Origin: Serpens sp964410065
GTDB taxonomy: Bacteria > Pseudomonadota > Gammaproteobacteria > Pseudomonadales > Pseudomonadaceae
NCBI GenBank assembly: GCA_964410065.1
Contig: CAYPFO010000004.1
Location: forward strand, 1 to 64,000
Direction: 5' to 3'
Length of the DNA stretch: 64,000 nt
The notes beneath the pieces were generated by a model. It was not told the DNA's origin, made no database searches, and saw only the letters and a program-made list of their open reading frames with translations. Each line of letters starts with the position of its first letter. The first letter of the stretch is position 1. The position numbers were made by a program, and so were the translations under genes. Below are positions 55,560 through 63,495 of the stretch, piece after piece.

Positions 55560-55811
55560 TTAAAGCGTCAGCGCCAGCAGCACACCGACGACCATCACCA
55601 GCGGCCAACTCAGCAGCAATCCCCGCCAGCGCCAAGGTGCGTGGCGCAGCTCCATAAAGCCGTCGGTGATCAGCCAGGCCTTGCCGAAGGCCACCGCCAG
55701 CACCGCGCCGGCCAACGTCAGGGACATCCCCGCGTTGCCCAGCACCACGGTGCCCACCGAGAGAGCGGCCAGCCCTACCCAGCACAGGACCAGGGTTATC
55801 GATGTGGACAT
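55560..55811 (-). CDS. norF: NorF-like small membrane protein (cytochrome oxidase subunit IV family)
   Basis: An 83-residue protein with three hydrophobic helices and FGKAWLITDGFMELRHAP, a feature of the prokaryotic subunit IV/NorF group. The start is the ATG at 55811 (MSTSITLVL) with AGGAGG upstream; a longer open frame runs into norE. It follows norE by 10 bp. Its role with nitric oxide reductase is accessory and not well defined. Confidence 0.82.
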   Translation of the reverse strand: MSTSITLVLCWVGLAALSVGTVVLGNAGMSLTLAGAVLAVAFGKAWLITDGFMELRHAPWRWRGLLLSWPLVMVVGVLLALTL

Positions 55812-55821
55812 CACAGCCTCC

Positions 55822-56409
55822 TCAGCCCAGCACGTAAACCAGCGGAAACAGCAGCACCCAGACCAGATCGACCATGTGCCAATACAGCACGCCCGACTCC
55901 AGCCCGCTGCAATTGTCCGGCGCATAGGCGCGCAGCCGGCAACGGTTGGCCATGTAGCCGAGGATCAGCATGCCCAGCAGCACGTGCAGGAAATGAAACC
56001 CGGTCAGAATCCAGTACAGGGTGAAAAAGGTGTTGTACTCCAGATCCAGACCAAGGCCGGCCAAATGGCCGTACTCGCCCAGCTTGAGCACCACGTAGAC
56101 GCAGGCCGAGGCCAGCGCCGCCAGCAGCAGCCAGAACGCACGCGTCTGCTCACTGCCCCGCACCTGCTCAACCGCCAGCGCGGCGAGCAGGCCGGAGGTG
56201 AGCAGGCTCAGGGTCAGCGCCAGGCCGGTGGAGTTGTCCAGCGCCTGACGGCTCAGCGCAAACAGCTCGGGGTTCAGCGCCTGGGTGACCGCGAAGGCGA
56301 GAATCAAGATGCCGAACACCGCCAGCTCGGCAAAAATGAAGATCCACATTGCCAGGTCGCCCGGCACGCGCCGCTCGACCCTGGCAAACGTCTCACTCGA
56401 AGTGGACAT
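55822..56409 (-). CDS. norE: NorE-like protein (cytochrome oxidase subunit III family)
   Basis: A 195-residue membrane protein with five or more helices, ending in the family phrases FHFLHVLLGMLILG and YWHMVDLVWVLLFPLVY. It is related to oxidase subunit III but found beside nitrite and nitric oxide reductase genes. The ATG at 56409 overlaps the nirQ end by 17 bp. It probably supports NO reductase function or assembly (family knowledge). Confidence 0.88.
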   Translation of the reverse strand: MSTSSETFARVERRVPGDLAMWIFIFAELAVFGILILAFAVTQALNPELFALSRQALDNSTGLALTLSLLTSGLLAALAVEQVRGSEQTRAFWLLLAALASACVYVVLKLGEYGHLAGLGLDLEYNTFFTLYWILTGFHFLHVLLGMLILGYMANRCRLRAYAPDNCSGLESGVLYWHMVDLVWVLLFPLVYVLG

Positions 56410-57205
56410 CAACCACATCCATCAGCGCCGCCACGGTCTGTATGTCGTCCGACAGCGGTTCGGCCAGGCACGCCAGGCAAGCTTCGCGCGGACTCATGCC
56501 GGAGCGGATCATGCGCGCGGTAAAAATCAGCAAGCGGGTCGAGGCCACCTCGTCCAGGTCGTGCTGTTCCAGCCGGCGCAGGGCTTGACCGAGCTTGACC
56601 ACCTGGGCCGCCAGCGCATGATCCACGCCGGCCTCATTGGCGACGATACGCGTTTCTTCCTCGGCGGCCGGGTAATCGAAGCGTAAGGCGACGAAACGCT
56701 GGCGCGTGCTGGGTTTCATGCCTTTAAGCAGGTTCTGGTAGCCGGGGTTGTAGGACACCACCAGCATGAAGCCCGGCGGGGCTTGCAACTGCTCGCCGGT
56801 GCGCTCGATGAACAGCTCGCGGCGATCGTCCGCCAGCGGGTGCAGCACCACGGCGGTGTCCTGGCGCGCTTCGACCACTTCGTCCAGGTAGCAGATACCG
56901 CCCTCGCGCACGGCGCGGGTCAGCGGGCCGTCCTGCCACCAGGTGCCGTCGGCGCCGATCAGGTGGCGCCCCACCAGGTCGGTGGCGGACAAATCGTCAT
57001 GGCAGGCCACCGTGTACAGCGGCAGGCCGAGGCGGTGCGCCATGTACTGCACGAAACGGGTCTTGCCGCAGCCGGTCGGGCCCTTGATCAGCACCGGCAT
57101 GCCATGCCGCCAGGCCTGTTCGAACATCACCTCTTCATTGCCCAGGGATTGGTAGAAAGGTACGTCCGGCACGCCCGTCCCCCTCAGTTTCTCAGGTGCA
57201 TTCAC
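56393..57205 (-). CDS. nirQ: NirQ/NorQ-type MoxR AAA+ ATPase
   Basis: AAA+ chaperone needed for activation of nitrite and NO reductases. It has Walker A GPTGCGKTRFVQ, Walker B ICYLDEVVEAR, and the CbbQ/NirQ segment SYNPGYQNLLKGMKPSTRQR. I chose the GTG at 57205 (270 residues) because GAGG lies eight bases upstream and the length fits the family; a start at 57241 is possible. It is divergent from nirS across a region with an FNR-type box. Confidence 0.94.
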   Translation of the reverse strand: MNAPEKLRGTGVPDVPFYQSLGNEEVMFEQAWRHGMPVLIKGPTGCGKTRFVQYMAHRLGLPLYTVACHDDLSATDLVGRHLIGADGTWWQDGPLTRAVREGGICYLDEVVEARQDTAVVLHPLADDRRELFIERTGEQLQAPPGFMLVVSYNPGYQNLLKGMKPSTRQRFVALRFDYPAAEEETRIVANEAGVDHALAAQVVKLGQALRRLEQHDLDEVASTRLLIFTARMIRSGMSPREACLACLAEPLSDDIQTVAALMDVVDVHFE

Positions 57206-57287
57206 CAGCAATACCTCACGAAAGCAGTTGGTTAAAGCCACGCTACCCGCGACATGGCGTCACGTTCAAGGGGTATGGGGACCTCTC

Positions 57288-57301
57288 TTGATCGCAATCA
57301 A
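57288..57301. promoter_or_regulatory. perfect FNR/ANR/DNR box between nirQ and nirS
   Basis: TTGATCGCAATCAA is a perfect TTGAT-N4-ATCAA palindrome, about 83 bp before the nirQ start and 120 bp before the nirS start. In Pseudomonas such boxes bind ANR or DNR and switch on denitrification genes under low oxygen or NO. Confidence 0.92.
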
Positions 57302-57420
57302 GCGCATCGGCAATTCGTCTCTCTAGCATCGGCGCCGTACACAAAAAGAAGTACCCGGGTATTGCCACACCGAAGTACCAACACGGAGTCACCGATGACT
57401 TCATCTAGGGGAGATACACA

Positions 57421-59100
57421 ATGAAGTACGCCAAACCGCTACTGGCAGGACTGCTGGCCAGCGTTTCTCTACTCGGCTTCTCGATCGCCCAGGCCAACGC
57501 GCCGGCGATGACCGCTGCGGAAAAGGAAACGGCCAAGCAGATCTATTTCGAACGCTGCGCCGGCTGCCACGGTGTGCTGCGCAAGGGCGCCACCGGCAAG
57601 AACCTGGAGCCGCATTGGGAACAGGTGCAGGCCAACGGCAGCAAGCTGGAGGGCGGCACCCTCAAGCTCGGCACCAAGCGTCTGGAGAACATCATTGCCT
57701 TCGGTACTGAAGGCGGCATGGTCAACTACGACGACATCCTCACCAAGGATGAAATCAACCTGATGGCGCGCTACATCCAGCACACCCCGGACGTGCCGCC
57801 GGAGTTCTCGCTGCAGGACATGAAGGACAGCTGGAAGCTGATCGTGCCGGTGTCCGAACGCCCCACCAAGCAGATGAACAACATCAACCTGAAGAACGTC
57901 TTCGCCATCACCCTGCGCGATGCCGGCAAGCTGGCCCTGGTGGACGGCGACACGCACAAGATCTGGAAGATCCTCGAAACCGGGTATGCCGTGCACATCT
58001 CCCGGCTCTCCGCCTCGGGCCGTTATGTCTACACGGTGGGCCGCGACGGCCTGACCACCATCATCGACATGTGGTTCGAAGAGCCGACCACCGTCGCCAC
58101 GGTACGCCTGGGTTCGGATGCCCGCTCGGTGGACGTCTCGAAGTTCAAGGGCTTCGAAGACAAATACCTGATTGGTGGCACCTACTGGCCGCCGCAGTAC
58201 TCGATCATGGACGGCGAGACCCTGGAGCCAATCAAGGTCGTCTCCACCCGTGGCCAGACCGTCGATGGCGAGTACCACCCCGAGCCGCGTGTGGCGTCCA
58301 TCGTCGCTTCGCACATCAAGCCTGAATGGGTGGTGAACGTGAAGGAGACCGGGCAGATCCTGCTGGTCGACTACACCGACATCAAGAACCTCAAGACCAC
58401 CACCATCGAATCCGCCAAGTTCCTGCATGACGGTGGCTGGGATGCGTCCCATCGCTACTTCCTGGTAGCTGCGAACGCGTCCAACAAGGTCGCGGCCGTG
58501 GATACCAAGACCGGCAAGCTCGCGGCTCTGGTGGAGACCGCCAAGATCCCGCACCCGGGCCGTGGCGCCAACTTCGTGCACAAGGAGTTCGGTCCCGTCT
58601 GGGCCACCGGTCACCTGGGCGACGATGTGGTCTCGCTGATCTCCACACCCTCCGAGGAGCGAAAGCACGCCAAGCACAAGGCGCACAACTGGAAAGTGGT
58701 GCAGGAACTGAAGATGCCCGGCGCCGGCAACCTGTTCGTCAAGACGCACCCGAAGTCCAAGCACTTCTGGGCCGACGCGCCGATGAACCCCGAGCGTGAC
58801 GTGGCCGAATCGGTGTACGTGTTCGATATGAACGACCTCAACCAGCCGCCCAAGCAGCTGAACGTCGCCAAGGACTCCGGCCTGCCGATGAGCCAGGCGA
58901 TCCGCCGCGCGGTACAGCCCGAGTACAACGTGACGGGCGACGAAGTCTGGATCTCCCTGTGGGGTGGCAAGACCGACCAGTCCGCCATTGTCGTGTACGA
59001 CGACAAGACCCTGAAGGTGAAGCGTGTAATCACCGATCCGCAGATGGTCACGCCGACCGGCAAGTTCAACGTTTACAACACCATGTTCGACGTCTACTGA
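57421..59100 (+). CDS. nirS: cytochrome cd1 nitrite reductase, P. stutzeri-like (first nirS)
   Basis: Periplasmic dissimilatory reductase that turns nitrite into nitric oxide. The 559-residue precursor has a signal peptide, the heme c motif CAGCH at 46-50, and the eight-bladed heme d1 propeller. Likely d1 histidines are in YAVHISRLSASGRY, EYHPEPRVASIVASH and FLHDGGWDASHRYF. Insertions such as VQANGSKLEGGTLKLGTKR and a short N-terminus match the P. stutzeri type and not the P. aeruginosa type. It heads nirS-nirT-nirB. Confidence 0.97.
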   Translation: MKYAKPLLAGLLASVSLLGFSIAQANAPAMTAAEKETAKQIYFERCAGCHGVLRKGATGKNLEPHWEQVQANGSKLEGGTLKLGTKRLENIIAFGTEGGMVNYDDILTKDEINLMARYIQHTPDVPPEFSLQDMKDSWKLIVPVSERPTKQMNNINLKNVFAITLRDAGKLALVDGDTHKIWKILETGYAVHISRLSASGRYVYTVGRDGLTTIIDMWFEEPTTVATVRLGSDARSVDVSKFKGFEDKYLIGGTYWPPQYSIMDGETLEPIKVVSTRGQTVDGEYHPEPRVASIVASHIKPEWVVNVKETGQILLVDYTDIKNLKTTTIESAKFLHDGGWDASHRYFLVAANASNKVAAVDTKTGKLAALVETAKIPHPGRGANFVHKEFGPVWATGHLGDDVVSLISTPSEERKHAKHKAHNWKVVQELKMPGAGNLFVKTHPKSKHFWADAPMNPERDVAESVYVFDMNDLNQPPKQLNVAKDSGLPMSQAIRRAVQPEYNVTGDEVWISLWGGKTDQSAIVVYDDKTLKVKRVITDPQMVTPTGKFNVYNTMFDVY

Positions 59101-59124
59101 TCGTTCCCGATCGCTTGCTGAATG

Positions 59125-59146
59125 CCCCCGTGCTCCGGCACGGGGG
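59125..59146 (+). other. intercistronic stem-loop between nirS and nirT
   Basis: CCCCCGTGC and GCACGGGGG form a 9-bp GC stem with loop TCCG and no T-run. It could limit read-through or protect the nirS mRNA so that nirS is made in excess over nirT. Confidence 0.6.
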
Positions 59147-59163
59147 TAGTCAAGGACACCTCC

Positions 59164-59772
59164 ATGACAGATCACAAGCAACAACCCGGCGGACGGTTCC
59201 GCCGAATCCTCGCCACGCTGCGGCGCCCGAGTCTGCAGTACTCGCTCGGCACGCTCCTGCTGGCCGGCATTGTGCTGGGCATCCTGTTCTGGGGCGGTTT
59301 CAACACCGCGCTGGAAGTCACCAACACCGAAAGCTTCTGCATTTCCTGCCATGAGATGCGCGACAACGTGTACCCCGAATACAAGGAGACCATTCATTAC
59401 AGCAACCGCACCGGCGTGCGCGCCACCTGCCCGGATTGCCACGTTCCCAGGGAATGGACCTACAAGATGGTGCGCAAGGCCCAAGCCTCACGGGAACTGT
59501 GGGGCAAGCTGGTCGGCACCATCGACACACCGGAGAAATTCGAAGCCAAGCGCCTGACCCTGGCGCGCAGCGAATGGAAGCGCATGAAAGCTTCCGATTC
59601 TCGTGAGTGCCGCAACTGCCACAGCCTGGAAAGCATGAACACCGAGACGCAGAAGCAGCGGGCCCGCAAGCAGCATGAAATGGCGATTCGCGACAACATG
59701 ACCTGCATTGATTGCCACAAAGGGATTGCCCACCACAAACCCGCGGGCATGACTGAAGAAGACGAAGAATAG
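59164..59772 (+). CDS. nirT: tetraheme cytochrome c, NapC/NirT family
   Basis: Membrane-anchored quinol-oxidising cytochrome (202 residues) that supplies electrons to the periplasm. It has one N-terminal helix (about 24-44) and four heme motifs: CISCH, CPDCH, CRNCH and CIDCH. The ATG at 59164 (MTDHKQQPGGRF) is chosen; the frame is open to 59122. Directly after nirS as in the P. stutzeri nirSTB order. Confidence 0.95.
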   Translation: MTDHKQQPGGRFRRILATLRRPSLQYSLGTLLLAGIVLGILFWGGFNTALEVTNTESFCISCHEMRDNVYPEYKETIHYSNRTGVRATCPDCHVPREWTYKMVRKAQASRELWGKLVGTIDTPEKFEAKRLTLARSEWKRMKASDSRECRNCHSLESMNTETQKQRARKQHEMAIRDNMTCIDCHKGIAHHKPAGMTEEDEE

Positions 59773-59804
59773 GGACTGGCCAGAGCCATGAAGAGGAATC
59801 GACC

Positions 59805-60680
59805 ATGAACAAAACCTTAATCGCCAGCGCCATCACTGCGGCCCTGGCCCTCGCCGCCACCCAGGCTCAGGCCGCGCCTCCCGCCGACTGGAGCAAGGTG
59901 CCGGCCACGGATATCACTCTGTTCTATCCGGGCGTCTCGCCGCTGGAATGGATCACCAAGGGCACCGAACACGGCGGCGCCCGGGCGCTGAGAAAAGGCG
60001 AAACTTGCGCCGGCTGCCACTCGGAAGAAACCGCTGACATGGGCAAGAAAATCGCCAGCGGCGCCACGCTCGAACCCGCACCCATTGCCGGCAAGGCGCC
60101 CTTCATCAATACCCGGGTGCAGGCCGCCCACGACGGCGAGCACCTTTACCTGCGCTTCTCCTGGACCCAGCCCGCGGCTTCCGGTGCGGCAAAGATGGAC
60201 GACAAGAACCCGGTCAAGATCGCCTACATGCTCGAAGCCGGCTCCAAGGTGGAACTGGCCGATCGCGGCGGCTGCTGGGCCAGCTGTCACGGCGATGCCC
60301 GCAGCATGCCCGGTGCGGACGAGAACAAGACCAAGTACGTCAGCGGCGGTTCGCTGGCCGGTGCGCTGTTCTACGACCTCAACCAATGGCGTAGCGGCGA
60401 AAACAAGGCCTTTGACGGCCATATCGCCGATACGCGCGTCATGGACGGCGGTCAGGCACTGATCAGCGCGGTCGGCACACGCAACGGCGATACCTGGACA
60501 GTGGATTTCACCCGTAAATTCACCGGCGGCGCAGGCGACGTCGCCCTCGAACCGGGGCACACCTACAACTTCGGCTTCGCCATCCACGACGACAGCGCCA
60601 GCGGCCGCTATCACCACGTCTCGCTCGGTTATCAGTTGGGCATCGACGCGGCCGCGGACATCACCGCGGCCAAACAATAA
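59805..60680 (+). CDS. nirB: cytochrome c-552-like protein NirB
   Basis: A 291-residue periplasmic cytochrome with a signal peptide, a canonical CAGCH heme site near residue 68, and a second site CWASCH near residue 157 that has three residues between the cysteines. The C-terminal part resembles the heme-binding domain of ethylbenzene dehydrogenase-type proteins. In P. stutzeri the third gene of nirSTB encodes such a cytochrome c-552, which gives the symbol. It is 32 bp after nirT and followed by a terminator-like hairpin. Confidence 0.88.
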   Translation: MNKTLIASAITAALALAATQAQAAPPADWSKVPATDITLFYPGVSPLEWITKGTEHGGARALRKGETCAGCHSEETADMGKKIASGATLEPAPIAGKAPFINTRVQAAHDGEHLYLRFSWTQPAASGAAKMDDKNPVKIAYMLEAGSKVELADRGGCWASCHGDARSMPGADENKTKYVSGGSLAGALFYDLNQWRSGENKAFDGHIADTRVMDGGQALISAVGTRNGDTWTVDFTRKFTGGAGDVALEPGHTYNFGFAIHDDSASGRYHHVSLGYQLGIDAAADITAAKQ

Positions 60681-60704
60681 CAACAACCCATCCACGCCCT
60701 TTGA

Positions 60705-60742
60705 GCCCACCCCCCCGTATCTCGGGAGGTGGGCCCGTTTTG
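60705..60742 (+). terminator. terminator-like hairpin after nirB
   Basis: GCCCACC with GGTGGGC and inner CCCG with CGGG form a stem with a small bulge, followed by CCGTTTTG. It lies 24 bp after the nirB stop, and the short T-run makes partial termination likely. Confidence 0.65.
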
Positions 60743-60821
60743 TCTGCGCAGCCTGCGCAGGGACGAGACCATCCCTTCGTTTCAGTTTTTTTCCTCAGCG
60801 TTTCCCTTGCCGCCGATTCGA

Positions 60822-60835
60822 TTGATTACCGTCAA
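60822..60835 (+). promoter_or_regulatory. FNR/DNR-type box before the second nirS
   Basis: TTGATTACCGTCAA matches TTGAT-N4-ATCAA at nine of ten positions. The GTCAA right half is, as I recall, common in DNR sites. It lies 210 bp before the nirS2 start. Confidence 0.7.
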
Positions 60836-61045
60836 GGACGCAACGGCGCGTCCCGGCGATCCTCTGCCTCAATCACAACCGGTGCGGGGCATCGGCTGAA
60901 CAGCGTTTCCCACTGGCAAGGCAGTCAACAAGAACCTGAAAAACCACGTAGTGAACACCCAGATAAACAACGTACCCCCGCGGTACAACGCCCGCACCAT
61001 GTTGTCGGTCCGGCCTCCAACCCGCCGGCCCTAAGGAGTTACACA

Positions 61046-62764
61046 ATGAGTTATGTTGGCAAACCGCTACTGACAGGGTTTATTGCCGGCTTGTCGCTGC
61101 TCGGTTTAGCGATAGCCCAGGCCAACACCAATCCGGAAAGCGCCAGTGCCGCCTATGCCGGACAAGCCTCCGTGATCGATCCGGCCAGCGCTCAGGTGGT
61201 TCATACCCCCGGCGCACCGGACCTCTCCGCCGCCGAGTTTGAACAGGCCAAAGAAATCTACTTCCAGCGCTGCGCCGGCTGTCACGGCGTGCTGCGCAAG
61301 GGCGCCACCGGCAAACCATTGACTCCGGACATCACCCAGCAACGTGGTCAAGCCTTCCTTGAAGCGCTGATCACCTACGGCTCACCGGGCGGCATGCCGA
61401 ACTGGGGCACCTCGGGCGGCCTCACCTCGGCCGAAATCACCTTGATGGCCAAGTACATCCAGCACACCCCGCCGACGCCGCCGGAGTGGGGCCTGGCCGA
61501 GATGAAGAATTCCTGGAAGGTGCTGGTCAAGCCGGAGAACCGTCCGAAGAAGCAGATGAACAAGCTGGACCTGCCCAACCTGTTCTCCGTCACCCTGCGT
61601 GACGACGGCAAGATTGCGTTGATCGACGGCAACACCAAGAAGATCGTCAAGACCATCGACACCGGTTACGCCGTGCACATTTCGCGCATGTCCGCCTCCG
61701 GCCGTTACCTGCTGGTGATCGGCCGCGACGCGAAGATCGATATGATCGATCTGTGGGCCAAGGAGCCGATCAAGGTCGCGGAAATTAAGGTGGGCATCGA
61801 AGCCCGCTCGGTGGAAACCTCCAAGTTCGAAGGTTACGAAGACAAGTACGTGATCGCCGGCGACTACTGGCCGCCGCAGTTCACCATCATGAATGGCGAG
61901 ACCCTGGAGCCGCTGCGCATCGTCTCCACTCGCGGCATGACCGTTGGCACCCAGGAATATCACCCGGAACCGCGCGTGGCGGCGATCATCGCCTCCCACG
62001 AACACCCGGAGTTCATCGTCAACGTCAAGGAAACCGGCAAGGTCTTGCTGGTCAACTACGAGGACATCGACAACCTGACCACCACCAGCATCGACGCCGC
62101 GCCCTTCCTGCACGACGGCGGCTGGGACGTCAGCCATCGCTACTTCATGACCGCCGCCAATAACTCCAACCAGGTCGCCGTGATCGACTCCAAGGAGCGC
62201 AAGATGGCAGCCCTGGTGGATGTAGGTAAAATCCCGCACCCCGGTCGCGGTGCCAACTTCGTGCACCCGCAGTTCGGTCCGGTCTGGGCCACCAGCCACC
62301 TGGGCGACGAAACCATCTCGCTGATCGGCACTGATCCAGACAACTACCCACAATATGCCTGGAAAGTTGTAGAAACACTCAAGGGACAGGGCGGCGGGTC
62401 GCTATTTATCAAGACCCATCCGAAATCGAAGCACCTGTACCTGGATACCACCTTCCATCCAGAAGCAAAAATCAGCCAGTCGGTGGCCGTTTTCGACATC
62501 ACCAACATGAACGCCGGTTACACCGTTCTGCCTATCGGCGACTGGTCCGGGATCAAGGAAGGTGCCAAGCGCGTCGTGCAGCCTGAGTACAATAAGGCCG
62601 GCGACGAAGTCTGGTTCTCGGTATGGAGCGGACAGGACGAGGAATCGGCCATCGTGGTGGTCGACGACAAGACCCTAAAGCTGAAAAAAGTGATCCGGGA
62701 CAAGAGGTTGATTACTCCCACCGGTAAATTTAACGTGCATAACACTCAGTACGACGTTTACTGA
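61046..62764 (+). CDS. nirS: cytochrome cd1 nitrite reductase, P. aeruginosa-like (second nirS)
   Basis: A second complete cd1 nitrite reductase, 572 residues, with signal peptide, CAGCH at 76-80 and the d1-binding histidines in YAVHISRMSASGRY, EYHPEPRVAAIIASH and FLHDGGWDVSHRYF. The N-terminal arm (AAYAGQASVIDPA) with a tyrosine resembles the arm of the P. aeruginosa enzyme that places Tyr10 at heme d1; the first copy lacks this arm. KPLTPDITQQRG is another P. aeruginosa-type block. Start ATG 61046 follows AAGGAGTTACACA. No frame damage is seen. Confidence 0.96.
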   Translation: MSYVGKPLLTGFIAGLSLLGLAIAQANTNPESASAAYAGQASVIDPASAQVVHTPGAPDLSAAEFEQAKEIYFQRCAGCHGVLRKGATGKPLTPDITQQRGQAFLEALITYGSPGGMPNWGTSGGLTSAEITLMAKYIQHTPPTPPEWGLAEMKNSWKVLVKPENRPKKQMNKLDLPNLFSVTLRDDGKIALIDGNTKKIVKTIDTGYAVHISRMSASGRYLLVIGRDAKIDMIDLWAKEPIKVAEIKVGIEARSVETSKFEGYEDKYVIAGDYWPPQFTIMNGETLEPLRIVSTRGMTVGTQEYHPEPRVAAIIASHEHPEFIVNVKETGKVLLVNYEDIDNLTTTSIDAAPFLHDGGWDVSHRYFMTAANNSNQVAVIDSKERKMAALVDVGKIPHPGRGANFVHPQFGPVWATSHLGDETISLIGTDPDNYPQYAWKVVETLKGQGGGSLFIKTHPKSKHLYLDTTFHPEAKISQSVAVFDITNMNAGYTVLPIGDWSGIKEGAKRVVQPEYNKAGDEVWFSVWSGQDEESAIVVVDDKTLKLKKVIRDKRLITPTGKFNVHNTQYDVY

Positions 62765-62773
62765 GTTTCTCCA

Positions 62774-62795
62774 GGACGGGCTGCAAGGCCCGTCC
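62774..62795 (+). other. intercistronic stem-loop between nirS2 and nirM
   Basis: GGACGGGC and GCCCGTCC form an 8-bp stem 10 bp after the nirS2 stop with no T-run. It is analogous in place to the hairpin after the first nirS. Confidence 0.6.
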
Positions 62796-62818
62796 CCTTA
62801 GCCTTGAAGGAAGTACCC

Positions 62819-63133
62819 ATGAAAAAACTGCTGATCCCACTGCTCGCTCTGGGCGGTGCACTGAGCTTGCAGCCGGCGATAGCCGCTGACGGCGAGGCCC
62901 TGTTCAAGAGCAAGCCTTGCGCTGCTTGCCACAACGTGTCCATGAAAATGGTCGGCCCGGCACTGAACGAAGTCGCCGCCAAGAATGCCGGTGTTGAAGG
63001 CGCAGCCGCTACCCTGGCCGCCAGCATCAAGAACGGCAGCAGTGGCAAGTGGGGCCCGATCCCGATGCCGCCAAACGCGGTAAGCGAAGAAGAAGCCAAG
63101 ACCCTCGCCGAGTGGATCCTGACGCTGAAGTAA
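62819..63133 (+). CDS. nirM: cytochrome c-551
   Basis: Small periplasmic electron donor of nitrite reductase. The 104-residue precursor has a signal peptide, the CAACH heme site near residue 38 and the methionine ligand in the WGPIPMPPN stretch. The ATG at 62819 follows TTGAAGGAAGTACCC. It lies 54 bp after nirS2. Confidence 0.95.
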   Translation: MKKLLIPLLALGGALSLQPAIAADGEALFKSKPCAACHNVSMKMVGPALNEVAAKNAGVEGAAATLAASIKNGSSGKWGPIPMPPNAVSEEEAKTLAEWILTLK

Positions 63134-63153
63134 GCACGTCCAGGAGGGACGCC

Positions 63154-63495
63154 ATGATGGTCACACGAGCCGCGCAATTTCGTTTGGGACTGGCTGTGGC
63201 GTCCCTCCTCTCTTTTCCCCCGGTACTGCACGCGACACCCAGTGTCGAACGGCAGGCCCAATTGGAGCACCTGCTCCTGCAGGATTGTGGCTCGTGCCAT
63301 GGCCTGCGCATGACCGGCGGCCTCGGCCCCGCGTTGACTCTTGACGCTCTCGCCGGCAAACCCCGCGAATTTCTGATCGCCACCGTGACCCACGGTCGCC
63401 CCGGCACTGCCATGCCCGGCTGGAAAGCCCTGCTCGATGAGCAGGATGTGGCCTGGCTGGTCGACGTCTTGCTTGAAGGATACCCCTCGCCATGA
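63154..63495 (+). CDS. nirC: cytochrome c55X
   Basis: A 113-residue periplasmic monoheme cytochrome with a signal peptide and CGSCH heme site; MPGWKALLDEQDVAWLVDVL ends the protein in family fashion. NirC is linked to heme d1 biosynthesis and nitrite reductase maturation. Start ATG at 63154 follows AGGAGG; the next codon is also ATG. It overlaps nirF by 4 bp. Confidence 0.93.
   Translation: MMVTRAAQFRLGLAVASLLSFPPVLHATPSVERQAQLEHLLLQDCGSCHGLRMTGGLGPALTLDALAGKPREFLIATVTHGRPGTAMPGWKALLDEQDVAWLVDVLLEGYPSP

Larger units (their letters stand above)
60681..61045. other. intergenic region before the second nirS
   Basis: A 365-bp stretch without a gene, holding a terminator-like hairpin (60705-60734) and an FNR-type box (60822-60835). 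It probably contains the second nirS promoter. Confidence 0.75.

Noticed and set aside
61046..62764. Second nirS as a pseudogene or assembly duplicate
   Set aside because: It is intact, has all motifs, and differs from the first nirS throughout, including its N-terminal arm.
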